A DNA stretch of 64,000 nucleotides, taken from NCBI GenBank assembly GCA_017447185.1, contig JAFSOC010000021.1, positions 1 to 64,000 on the forward strand, given 5' to 3'. The notes beneath the pieces were generated by a model. That model was given only the letters and a program-made list of their open reading frames with translations. It did not search any database and was not told the origin of the DNA. The translations under genes were made by a program, and so were the position numbers. This DNA is from Clostridia bacterium. GTDB lineage: Bacteria; Bacillota; Clostridia; Christensenellales; Aristaeellaceae. This document shows, piece after piece, positions 42,952 through 50,635 of this stretch (position 1 is its first letter; each line of letters opens with the position of its first letter).

Positions 42952-43548
42952 TCATTCCTCAAGCTCATAATCAAAGGCATTGTACAAAGCCCCTGTGTCG
43001 AACAGGGGCTTATCAAATCCCTTTCCATGAACATAGACACATTTCCGGGCCTTCCGGTTATAAACCCAGCCGCCATGCACCGTCACGGGGCTGTTGGGCG
43101 GTGGGATATGGGAATCGATATAGGCCCGGATACCGTCCGCTCCGGCCTGGCCGGCAGCCTCCAGCGCGGGATGAGGATCTTCCCCTTCCCAAGCCGCCTT
43201 GACAGCATCCTTCATGGCCTCCGCCATCTGCTGCCGGGTCTCCGGCCGTCGGAGCGCAGGAGCAATCACCGGCCGGGATGGAATATGCATCAGGGGCGAG
43301 CCGTGCTCCTGCACGGCGAGGATAAACTGAAGTCGGCCTCCCGCTTTTCCGGGCGAACCTCCGGCGACCGCCTGTGGCGGAAGTTTCGCCGAAGGTGAGG
43401 TCATCCGAAACAAGCGATCTCCCCGGTGGGGAGTCGCGCCGATTGAGGATGCGGGAAGGCCGACTTTCACTTTGGTATTCTTCAGTTTTTGAAGAGCCTG
43501 GAGACGCTTATCCATTGCATCCAGGTTATCATGAATAGTGATTCTCAT
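42952..43548 (-). CDS. HK97-gp10-like phage tail-completion protein
   Basis: A 198-residue protein. The N-terminus MRITIHDNLDAMDKRLQALQ, a central SRPVIAPALRRPETRQQMAE and C-terminal DTGALYNAFDYELEE are the pattern of HK97 gp10/putative tail-component proteins. Its start overlaps the stop of the DUF4054 gene (ATGA). It looks complete. Confidence 0.75.
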   Translation of the reverse strand: MRITIHDNLDAMDKRLQALQKLKNTKVKVGLPASSIGATPHRGDRLFRMTSPSAKLPPQAVAGGSPGKAGGRLQFILAVQEHGSPLMHIPSRPVIAPALRRPETRQQMAEAMKDAVKAAWEGEDPHPALEAAGQAGADGIRAYIDSHIPPPNSPVTVHGGWVYNRKARKCVYVHGKGFDKPLFDTGALYNAFDYELEE

Positions 43549-43952
43549 GGTATATATTTCGCAAATCCATGCATGCGGATCAGGCTGAGGAGCTGCAGAC
43601 CGAACAGCGTTTCTTTCAGATCGCTGAGGCCGGTAGAAACATTAGCTGCAACGGATTCCCGGTCCGAATAGGACACGGAAACTTCCCCGACCTTCTTGGA
43701 GGAAACATCCTGTCTAGTACTACTACCTGAAGCAGCCAGCTGGGCTCGTGTTGGCGCGGTAACGCCTTCCGGCAGGCAGACGGCGGCATACAGCGTCAGC
43801 TTATGCGCCACGTAAAGCCGCCGGGCCTCATCCATATCTTCCTCATAATCAGAAAAGCGGGCGTTGGCCTGCCGGAGATACTCCGTAAGGACAACGCCCT
43901 GGGAAAAGGAGGAAAACTGGGGATAGAAAGCCAGGAAGGCGGATGGAGTCAG
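43545..43952 (-). pseudogene. DUF4054 phage protein, N-terminus lost
   Basis: From about 43952 the minus strand reads LTPSAFLAFYPQFSSFSQGV, then EYLRQANARFSDYEEDMDEA and RLYVAHKLTLYAAV, ending HGFAKYIP. This is the DUF4054 head-completion family. Sequence homology stops at about 43952, where an integrase fragment in the opposite direction begins; the first residues and the ribosome site are missing. Confidence 0.65.
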
Positions 43953-44635
43953 ATGCTGATGCAGAAGATTTGGTTAAAGCAGCAAGCTCTCCAAAGCGTC
44001 GGTGTAAGGATTATCGCATTCCTCTTCTTCTTGCCCTTTATGGTGGGCTCCGCCGGGAAGAATGTGCTGGGCTGCGTTGGGATAAAGTGGATTTTAAACT
44101 CAACCGGATTACTATTTCTGAAGCCATCGTCATGACTTCCGACGGAAAAGAGCATTTGAAAGATCCCAAAACACATCTCTCGGCCAGGACGATCTCCATG
44201 CCTAAATTTGTCATGAAAGAACTGGCAATAGAATACGATAAATTTTTAGGCAGGACAGACGCATATATTTTACGCCACAACCCGAATCACAGAGTGTGTG
44301 TAACATCAACAGGCGAACCATATTCCTGTAAATCTTATTCCCACCCTATCAAACGTCTGGTGGATGAAATAAATGCCGAACGCCAAAAGCAGCATGCTCC
44401 CAGAATACCAAAGCCGTCTTTCCATTATCTCAGGCACACCCATGCAGCGATGCTGATCCGACGGAATGTCCAGCCGAAGTTCATTTCCGAACGACTTGGA
44501 CACTCCTCTATCAAGATCACAATGGATCTGTATGGATATTTAATGCCAGGCCTACAGGACATGGTCGCAGATGCATTTAATAAAGAACGGCCAAAATTGA
44601 CAATTTTCCCAGCAGAGAATACTACTTCAGCATGA
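43943..44635 (+). pseudogene. Tyrosine recombinase (phage integrase), C-terminal catalytic part
   Basis: A 230-residue frame holding the catalytic domain of a phage integrase: LALYGGLRREECAGLRWDKV (first Arg), FHYLRHTHAAMLIRR (His-x-x-Arg) and ERLGHSSIKITMDLYGYL (His and the nucleophile Tyr). Full integrases have about 370-400 residues; the arm-binding and core-binding domains are missing. Its apparent start (ATG 43943) is inside sequence belonging to the DUF4054 gene, with no ribosome site. A deletion fused the two. It ends beside the tRNA target of the prophage. Confidence 0.8.
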
Positions 44636-44650
44636 GCCCGGATTATTTGA

Positions 44651-44677
44651 GGAAGGCACGATGCCTTCCATTTTTTT
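44651..44677 (+). terminator. Terminator of the integrase gene
   Basis: GGAAGGCA-CGA-TGCCTTCC hairpin followed by ATTTTTTT. Confidence 0.85.
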
Positions 44678-44724
44678 AATGTAAATTTGTGAATCAATCC
44701 TGGAACAAAATCATAATTTCTATA

Positions 44725-44777
44725 GCTTGTGCCCACTTTTGTGCCCAATGACCACCACGTACGCCGTGCCCACAAGC
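44725..44777. repeat. GTGCCCA repeats near the attachment site
   Basis: GTGCCCA occurs at 44729-44735, 44741-44747 and 44766-44772, and the group is bounded by GCTTGTG (44725-44731) and CACAAGC (44771-44777). Lying between the integrase gene and its tRNA target, they may be arm-type integrase sites. Confidence 0.4.
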
Positions 44778-44780
44778 AAC

Positions 44781-44816
44781 AAAAAACCCCAGAGTCTTGA
44801 TTTTCAAGGCTCCGGG
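44781..44816 (-). terminator. Terminator of tRNA-Val
   Basis: On the minus strand CCCC, GAG and CTTGA pair with TCAAG, CTC and GGGG around a short A-rich loop, and the stem is followed by TTTTTT. Confidence 0.7.
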
Positions 44817-44819
44817 GAG

Positions 44820-44893
44820 TGGGATTAGTAGGACTCGAACCTATGACCCCCACGATGTCAACGTGGTGCTCTAACCAACTGAGCTATAATCCC
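44820..44893 (-). tRNA. tRNA-Val (anticodon GAC)
   Basis: A complete cloverleaf on the minus strand: acceptor GGGATTA paired with TAATCCC, D-arm GCTC/GAGC, anticodon stem CCACG/CGTGG with loop TTGACAT (anticodon GAC, valine), and T-arm ATAGG/CCTAC (four to five pairs) with loop TTCGAGT. Discriminator A; CCA is not encoded. Its 3' end faces the prophage remnant, the usual integration point. Confidence 0.95.
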
Positions 44894-44955
44894 ATGCGGT
44901 CAGCGGGGTATATGTTATCACAGGTTGCGGAAAAATGCAACATAAACTTGCCGCT

Positions 44956-45498
44956 TCAGTAATTTTCGGTGTGGAAGGCCTCTTCCTCCAGCGTTTTCCA
45001 GGTGAAGGCGCCGTCCTCATACAGCAAATACCCCGGCTGGCTTCCCCCCTTCGGAATGGAAACAGATCCGGGATTGAAGCAGCGGAAACCGCCCCGGTTC
45101 TCCCAGGCCGGTACATGCGTATGGCCGTACAGCAGGATCTCCCCTTCCCGCAGCGGTGGCAGGTGATCCGGATGATACACATGGCCATGGGTCGCGAACA
45201 GGCTGCAGCCATCCGCCGCAATCCAGGCGTAATCTGCCAGGATCGGGAACTGCAGCACCATCTGATCCACTTCCGTATCGCAGTTGCCCCGGACGCATAA
45301 CAGGCTGTCCCTGCGGTCATTCAGCAGTGGGATCACCTGCTTCGGATCGTATTCCTTCGGCAGTTCATTCCGCGGCCCGTGATACAGCAGGTCCCCCAGC
45401 AGTACGGTCTTATCCGGGTTCTCCCTGTCCCAGGCTTCCAGCAGTTTCCGGCAGTAATACGCGGATCCGTGGATATCCGAAGCGATCAGGATCTTCAT
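44956..45498 (-). CDS. yfcE: YfcE-like metallophosphodiesterase
   Basis: A 180-residue calcineurin-like phosphoesterase. Metal-binding motifs are all present: ASDIHGS, LLGDLLYHGP, VRGNCDTEVD, FATHGHVYHP and YGHTHVPA. The fold and length match E. coli YfcE, which cleaves phosphodiester model substrates with Mn; the natural substrate is unknown. Four bases separate its start from the end of the EamA transporter gene, so the two form an operon. Confidence 0.92.
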   Translation of the reverse strand: MKILIASDIHGSAYYCRKLLEAWDRENPDKTVLLGDLLYHGPRNELPKEYDPKQVIPLLNDRRDSLLCVRGNCDTEVDQMVLQFPILADYAWIAADGCSLFATHGHVYHPDHLPPLREGEILLYGHTHVPAWENRGGFRCFNPGSVSIPKGGSQPGYLLYEDGAFTWKTLEEEAFHTENY

Positions 45499-45502
45499 TG
45501 GT

Positions 45503-46420
45503 TTATTGTCCTTTCTTTCCGGGAAGTCTGATATGAATCGCGGTGGAAAGCTGTGCCAGGATCACAGCGGTGAACATCAGCGCACACCCGGCGATCTCCC
45601 GTCCCGTCATCCGCTCCCCCAGCAGCAGTACGCCGGTAAGTACGGCAAAGACGGACTCCAGGCACATCAGGAGCGAAGCCACTGTCGGATTCACATCCCG
45701 CTGGCCGATAATCTGCAGCGTATAGCCGATGGCTCCGGAACAGATGCCCGTATACAGAATCGGGAACCAGGCTTCCAGCAGCCCGGACATTTCAATCTTT
45801 TCCGTAAAGGCGGCCACCACCAGGGAGAGAATGCCTGTGATCAGGAATTCATCCCGGGCAAGTTCAAACCCGTTTACCCGCGGGGCATAGGAATCCACGC
45901 AAAGGATCTGTCCGGTGAAGCATACCGCGCATCCCAGCAGCAGAAGATCCCCCTGCTCCACCTGGAAGCCGGATGACGGAACGCACAGCAGATACAGCGC
46001 CACAACCGCCAGCCCGACGCCAAGCCAGATCATCCGGCTGGTCCTCTTCCGGAAGAGGAGCCATCCTGCCACCGGCACCAGCACCACATACAGTGCCGTC
46101 AGGAATCCCGCTTTTCCTGCCGAAGTCGATACCAGCCCGATCTGCTGCAGGGAGGTGGCGGCAAACAGGAACAGGCCGCACAGCAGCCCGCCTTTTCGCT
46201 GCAGTTTCCTCCTCTCCGGCGTGTCCTGCGCGCGGTCTTCCTTTTTCCGGGAGATCATCGCGGCCGGAATCAGCACCAGGCCGGCCAGCGTCATCCGTAC
46301 GCCGGAGAAAGTGAAAGGCTGTACATGGTCCATGCCGGCCCGCTGGGCAGCAAAGGCTGCGCCCCAGATCACAGCTCCCAGCAGGAGCAGCAGGCTGCCC
46401 CGGATTGATTTCTGGTTCAT
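45503..46420 (-). CDS. EamA-family (DMT) transporter
   Basis: A 305-residue membrane protein with ten predicted helices in two EamA repeats, starting RGSLLLLLGAVIWGAAFAAQ and with the second repeat at GDLLLLGCAVCFTGQILCVD. The family exports amino acids, nucleotides or other metabolites. Substrate cannot be deduced. It shares a transcript with the phosphodiesterase gene and begins 19 bases after a small-protein gene on the same strand. Confidence 0.9.
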   Translation of the reverse strand: MNQKSIRGSLLLLLGAVIWGAAFAAQRAGMDHVQPFTFSGVRMTLAGLVLIPAAMISRKKEDRAQDTPERRKLQRKGGLLCGLFLFAATSLQQIGLVSTSAGKAGFLTALYVVLVPVAGWLLFRKRTSRMIWLGVGLAVVALYLLCVPSSGFQVEQGDLLLLGCAVCFTGQILCVDSYAPRVNGFELARDEFLITGILSLVVAAFTEKIEMSGLLEAWFPILYTGICSGAIGYTLQIIGQRDVNPTVASLLMCLESVFAVLTGVLLLGERMTGREIAGCALMFTAVILAQLSTAIHIRLPGKKGQ

Positions 46421-46439
46421 TTCCTCTATCCTTCAGTAA

Positions 46440-46655
46440 TCAGTAAATCTTTTTGATGTCTCCCGCAATCCCGTACTGGTCGCGGAAGAACTGAAGATCC
46501 GCAGCATCCCGGATCAGCATGATTTCCTCAAAGGTTCCATCTTCCTTCCGGATAAATCCGGCCACCTGCTCCCCTGTGCAGATGCTGGCCCGGATCACGG
46601 GCGTCTTCACGGTTTCGTCATAGCGGAGACCGGACGGATGCTTCCCGAATTTCAT
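46440..46655 (-). CDS. Small conserved-looking protein of unknown function
   Basis: A 71-residue soluble protein starting [20 protein letters not shown], with an apparent beta-rich middle ([20 protein letters not shown]) and an aromatic, charged end. AGGAGGGG lies before the ATG at 46655; earlier in-frame starts have no such site. I do not recognise the family. It heads the minus-strand operon with the EamA transporter and the phosphodiesterase, and is divergent from trpS. Confidence 0.7.
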   Translation of the reverse strand: MKFGKHPSGLRYDETVKTPVIRASICTGEQVAGFIRKEDGTFEEIMLIRDAADLQFFRDQYGIAGDIKKIY

Positions 46656-46722
46656 GTTTTCCCCTCCTGCCGCAATCTTCGGGATGATTATACAGAGCGG
46701 CCCCTGCAGTGTCAATTATTCC

Positions 46723-46751
46723 TTGTGTTTTGCCCCTTGCGGGCATATAAT
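46723..46751 (+). promoter_or_regulatory. Promoter of trpS
   Basis: TTGTGT (46723-46728) and TATAAT (46746-46751) with a 17-base spacer, 33 bases before the trpS ATG. There is no room for a T-box leader. Confidence 0.75.
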
Positions 46752-46784
46752 GGTATATCATTTATTTGTAAGGAGTCGTTTTCC

Positions 46785-47792
46785 ATGGAAGAGCAAGCCA
46801 GGAAACAGGTTATTTTTTCAGGCATCCAGCCCAGCGGTGTGCTGACGATCGGTAACTATATCGGCGCCCTGCGGCGTTTTTCCGAACTGCAGGATCAGTA
46901 TGACTGCATTTACTGCATCGTGGACGAGCACGCTATCACCGTGCGCCAGAATCCGGCGGACCTCCGGCGCCGCTGCCTCGAGCTGGCAGCCCTGTATCTG
47001 GCCAGCGGCATCGATCCGGAAAAGAGCCTGATCTACTGCCAGAGCCATGTCAGCGCCCACGCGGAGCTGGGATGGATCCTCAACTGCTTCACCTACATGG
47101 GTGAGCTCAGCCGGATGACCCAGTTCAAGGATAAATCCGCCAAGCATGCGGACAACATCAACGCCGGCCTTTTCACCTACCCGGTGCTGATGGCCTCTGA
47201 CATCCTGCTGTACCAGACGAATTTTGTCCCCGTCGGTGCCGACCAGAAACAGCATCTGGAACTCACCCGGGATATTGCCCAACGTTTCAATGGCGTTTAC
47301 GGCGATGTGTTCACCGTGCCGGAACCGCTGATCACCAAGGCCGGTGCCCGGATCATGAGCCTGCAGGAGCCGGAGCGCAAGATGAGCAAGAGCGATCCGG
47401 AAGATACGTTTGTATCCCTGCTGGATGACGCGGACACCATCCGCCGGAAGATCAAGCGCGCCGTAACGGACTCCGAAACGGAAATCCGCTTTGATCCGGA
47501 AAACAAGCCCGGTGTCAGCAACCTGCTGAATATCATCAGCGCCCTTTCCGAAGAGAGCACGGACAGCATTTGTGCCGAACTGAACGGACAGGGCTACGGC
47601 GCCCTGAAATCCCGAGCGGCGGACTGCGTGATCGCAGCCCTCGAGCCGCTGCAGGCAGAATACAAGCGGCTGATCGCTGACAAGGAATACCTCTTCAGCG
47701 TGCTGAACAGCAGCTCCGAAAAGGCTGCGTATCTCGCCTCCAGGACGCTCCGCAAAGTCCAGAAGAAGATCGGTTTTGCGCCCCGTTCCTGA
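46785..47792 (+). CDS. trpS: Tryptophanyl-tRNA synthetase
   Basis: A 335-residue class Ic aminoacyl-tRNA synthetase that charges tRNA-Trp. The ATP-binding HIGH-like motif is in [17 protein letters not shown] and the KMSKS loop is intact in [26 protein letters not shown] and [18 protein letters not shown] are diagnostic of bacterial TrpRS. Length is normal. AAGGAG precedes the ATG at 46785. Confidence 0.98.
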   Translation: MEEQARKQVIFSGIQPSGVLTIGNYIGALRRFSELQDQYDCIYCIVDEHAITVRQNPADLRRRCLELAALYLASGIDPEKSLIYCQSHVSAHAELGWILNCFTYMGELSRMTQFKDKSAKHADNINAGLFTYPVLMASDILLYQTNFVPVGADQKQHLELTRDIAQRFNGVYGDVFTVPEPLITKAGARIMSLQEPERKMSKSDPEDTFVSLLDDADTIRRKIKRAVTDSETEIRFDPENKPGVSNLLNIISALSEESTDSICAELNGQGYGALKSRAADCVIAALEPLQAEYKRLIADKEYLFSVLNSSSEKAAYLASRTLRKVQKKIGFAPRS

Positions 47793-47808
47793 TCAAGGAG
47801 CCAGCACT

Positions 47809-48807
47809 ATGATCCGTAAACTGCTGAGTTGTCTCCTGGCGGTTCTCCTGCTGTGTCCCCTCTTCCCCGCGTCCGCGGACGAATCGTCTGACGGACTGTG
47901 GATTTGCCTGTGCTGCGGTTCTGAAACCTCCGGTACAGTCTGCTCCTTCTGCCGGGCGGTCAAAGGCGTATGGACCTGTCAGGGCTGCGGAAACCGGAAT
48001 CTTTCCGATACCTGCCGCACCTGCGGGAAAAGCAAAGAGGATTCCCTGCAGGAGCAGGCTTTCTGCGGAGATCTGCTGCGTGCCTGGCCTGCCGTCCGCT
48101 ATCTGGCCGCCCTTCGGCACGGGGATGCACTGTGTGCCCTGGCGGAATATTATGAATCCGGCTTTATGCTGGAAAAGAACAGCGATGCTGCCCTCGCCTG
48201 CTGCATGGTCGCAGCGGATAGCGGATACGCTCCCGCGCTGGTGCTGATCGGGAAAGCATATGACCGGGGCACCTGGGTGGTACAGGATGAGTTCACCGCC
48301 ATGGATTATTTCCGGAAGGCGGCGGACCAGGGCATTCCGGAAGCTTACTGGTATTTGGGTACTTTTTATGAAGAAGGCGTCGTCGTTACCCGGGATTACG
48401 CAAAGGCTGCGGAACTGTACCGCACCGCCGCGGAAGCCGGGGACGCGGACAGCTGGATGAGCCTCGCCGCCATGTATTCCTTCGGCCGGGGCGTGGACCG
48501 GGATCCGGATACTGCCATGGCCTTTTATGAAAAAGCAGCGGAAGGCGGCAGCCACCTGGCCTGTGATTACCTGGGATATGTGTATATGACCGGGGAGCTT
48601 GTACCGGCGGATCCGGAAAAAGGCCTTCAGTATTACCGGAAAGCGGCGGAGTTGGGAAACAGCCGCAGCATGATGGCCCTGGGATATGCCTACCAGACAG
48701 GACAGGGCGTTGAGGCGGACCTGACGGAAGCAGCCCGCTGGTATGAACAGGCAGCAGTCGCCGGAAGAGAGGACGCCCAGGCTGCCCTGGACGCACTGAA
48801 TCCATAA
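47809..48807 (+). CDS. Exported protein with zinc ribbons and Sel1 repeats
   Basis: A 332-residue protein with a signal peptide (LLSCLLAVLLLCPLFPASA). Residues 28-80 hold two cysteine-rich zinc-ribbon units, LWICLCCGSETSGTVCSFC and WTCQGCGNRNLSDTCRTCG, the second like a RanBP2-type finger. About six Sel1 repeats follow (for example AMAFYEKAAEGGSHLACDYL, EAARWYEQAAVAGREDAQAA), which form a TPR-like solenoid for protein binding. Zinc ribbons outside the cell are unusual. It lies 16 bases after trpS and is likely cotranscribed. Confidence 0.85.
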   Translation: MIRKLLSCLLAVLLLCPLFPASADESSDGLWICLCCGSETSGTVCSFCRAVKGVWTCQGCGNRNLSDTCRTCGKSKEDSLQEQAFCGDLLRAWPAVRYLAALRHGDALCALAEYYESGFMLEKNSDAALACCMVAADSGYAPALVLIGKAYDRGTWVVQDEFTAMDYFRKAADQGIPEAYWYLGTFYEEGVVVTRDYAKAAELYRTAAEAGDADSWMSLAAMYSFGRGVDRDPDTAMAFYEKAAEGGSHLACDYLGYVYMTGELVPADPEKGLQYYRKAAELGNSRSMMALGYAYQTGQGVEADLTEAARWYEQAAVAGREDAQAALDALNP

Positions 48808-48823
48808 ATACAAAAGTAATTAA

Positions 48824-48859
48824 AAATGGAGAGAGCATTGAACGCTCTCTCCATTTTTT
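48824..48859. terminator. Bidirectional terminator
   Basis: AAATGGAGAGAGC pairs with GCTCTCTCCATTT around a short loop, with TTTT on the plus side and TTAATTACTTTTG on the minus side. It separates the Sel1 gene from the facing L,D-transpeptidase gene. Confidence 0.85.
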
Positions 48860-48878
48860 CTAACCACTAATCACTAAG

Positions 48879-50624
48879 TCAATCCGCGGGCGGCGGTGCG
48901 GGGGTCAGCTGCGGTTCCGGAGTAATCTTCTCCGCTGCGGCCATTGCCTCGATCAGTTCCTGATTGACGCTTCCGCTCTGGGAGTATCCGTGATCCTTCT
49001 GGAATTCCTTGACTGCGGCCACTGTCCGGTTCAGCATTCTTCCGGTGCACTTGGTGGTGTAGTAGCCCAGTTCCTTCAGGCGGCACTGTACCCAGTAAAC
49101 CGCTTCCCCGTCATCCTTGTATTTCAGCGCCCGCTTCAGCTGGGGCGTCACGTACCGGTTGTACTCCGGTTCCGGCGTGGTGGCAATCGGGGAATCGTAG
49201 GAATGCTTCGGCTTGACAGCCTTCAGGGCTGTCTTCAGTTCTTCATCCTTCGGAAGATCCGTACGGATGGAAACCACCGTTCCGGCACCCACATTGTCGT
49301 AGATCCACTTCGCATCCGCCAGGGCTAGGCGGATGCAGCCATGGCTGGCACGGTTGCCCAGCATCTCATAGCTGCCTTCCTTGATGGCTTTCACGCTGAC
49401 AGCGCTGTAGATCGGTGAATGGAACGCAACGGAAGCGTTGATCCGGGTCCAGTAGCGGGCATAATCTCCCCACTTCGGGAAATAACACCAGCGGGCCTTC
49501 CGGCCGTTCAGCACCCAGTCGCCCACCGGACTGTCCGTACCCACCTTACCGGAGGAGCACAGCATCTGGCGCACAGGAATCGTATAGTTTCCTTCCTCAT
49601 CCCGGGTATACACGGAAACCACCTGGTTGGTGACATCCACTGTGATGGCAAAGGGAGTGGGTTCCTTTGTCGGTTCGGGCTTCGGGGTTGCGTCCGGCAT
49701 CACGATGCCGGGATTGTTGAAAATCAGGTTCCAGGTTTCCTCGTCCGTCCGGCCTGTGACCTTCATGCCGTTCTGCTTCTGGATCTTCTTGACGGCGCTG
49801 ATGGTTTTGTCCTGGTAATTGCCGGTAATGGATCCGTCAAAATAGCCCAGCAGCTTCATCCTCTCCTGCAGCTTCTTGACAGCGTCGCCCCTGGAATCCC
49901 GCTTCAGTTCCTTCTCAAAAAGCACGGGCGTCTCCGGCATGGGCACGCCGGTATCCGACTCATCCACCATATACCAGGCGGAGTCGGAGAAGGGGGTTGC
50001 CGTTGGTTCTTCCACGTCATAGTTGCCGATAGCTGTGGAGGAATAAAGGGTTTCCTGGGTCAGCGGATCGGCTTCACCGGTGCTCTCCAGGTTGTTGTTC
50101 TTCTGGAAACGGCGGATGCCGTTCTGTGTACCTTCCAGGAAATCACCGCTGATCTTGCCCTTGTAATATCCCAGCGCGGTCAGCCGGATCTGCAGATCCT
50201 TCACATCCTCGCCGGTGGAGCCGTATTTGAGCCCCCGGTACTTCGTGGAAGCCAGCATGACCTGTGTGTCCACATCCGCGTCGCCCGTGATCTGCAGGCC
50301 CCGGGATTTATTGTCCTCCTGGAATTTGCGTACGGCGGCCTTTGTGTCCTCGCCATACTTTCCGTCCGGCTGTCCGCTGAAGTAGTACAGGCTCTGCAGG
50401 CGCAGCTGCAGGAATTTCACATCATCGCCCTCATCCCCCAGGGCAAGCGGGCGGACTTCCGTCACAACGGTATCTTCCAGCTTCTGTTCTTCATCCATGT
50501 CTGTCGGGAACTCAACGGAATCATCCACATCGTTCCCCTCGTCCGTTTCTTCAGCGAACGAGACCATGCCTGCTGCCAGCAGCAGTGCCAGCGCCAGCAG
50601 CAGACTCAGCCATTTTTTCATCAT
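48879..50624 (-). CDS. L,D-transpeptidase with several peptidoglycan-binding domains
   Basis: A 581-residue exported protein. Signal peptide MMKKWLSLLLALALLLAAGM; then three PG_binding_1 units (for example VKFLQLRLQSLYYFSGQPDG and DLQIRLTALGYYKGKISGDF), a YkuD catalytic domain (about 330-465) with the motif GNRASHGCIRL and catalytic Cys430, and a fourth PG_binding_1 unit at the C-terminus (WVQCRLKELGYYTTKCTGRM). It should make 3-3 peptide crosslinks or attach proteins in the cell wall. The gene follows the SdrD-B-repeat gene by 11 bases on the same strand, so the two are likely coexpressed. Confidence 0.93.
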   Translation of the reverse strand: MMKKWLSLLLALALLLAAGMVSFAEETDEGNDVDDSVEFPTDMDEEQKLEDTVVTEVRPLALGDEGDDVKFLQLRLQSLYYFSGQPDGKYGEDTKAAVRKFQEDNKSRGLQITGDADVDTQVMLASTKYRGLKYGSTGEDVKDLQIRLTALGYYKGKISGDFLEGTQNGIRRFQKNNNLESTGEADPLTQETLYSSTAIGNYDVEEPTATPFSDSAWYMVDESDTGVPMPETPVLFEKELKRDSRGDAVKKLQERMKLLGYFDGSITGNYQDKTISAVKKIQKQNGMKVTGRTDEETWNLIFNNPGIVMPDATPKPEPTKEPTPFAITVDVTNQVVSVYTRDEEGNYTIPVRQMLCSSGKVGTDSPVGDWVLNGRKARWCYFPKWGDYARYWTRINASVAFHSPIYSAVSVKAIKEGSYEMLGNRASHGCIRLALADAKWIYDNVGAGTVVSIRTDLPKDEELKTALKAVKPKHSYDSPIATTPEPEYNRYVTPQLKRALKYKDDGEAVYWVQCRLKELGYYTTKCTGRMLNRTVAAVKEFQKDHGYSQSGSVNQELIEAMAAAEKITPEPQLTPAPPPAD

Positions 50625-50635
50625 CCGGTTTCACC

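Larger units (their letters stand above)
35073..44820. mobile_element. Decayed prophage: tail-module remnant next to tRNA-Val
   Basis: Minus-strand genes in normal phage order (DUF4054, HK97-gp10, head-tail protein, neck terminator, DUF3383, tail chaperone fragments, tape measure) and a plus-strand tyrosine integrase remnant ending 185 bases from the 3' end of tRNA-Val. Terminase, portal, capsid, lysis and replication genes are missing. Unrelated plus-strand genes occupy several junctions. The left boundary is uncertain; 35073 is where recognisable phage sequence begins. Confidence 0.75.

Noticed and set aside
44820..44893. Second copy of the tRNA-Val 3' end as left attachment site within the window
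   Set aside because: I looked for GGATTAGTAGGACTCGAAC-like sequence left of the prophage and did not find one by eye; it may lie outside the window or be lost.
46656..46784. T-box leader before trpS
   Set aside because: The distance from promoter to start is only about 33 bases; no antiterminator or specifier hairpin can fit.
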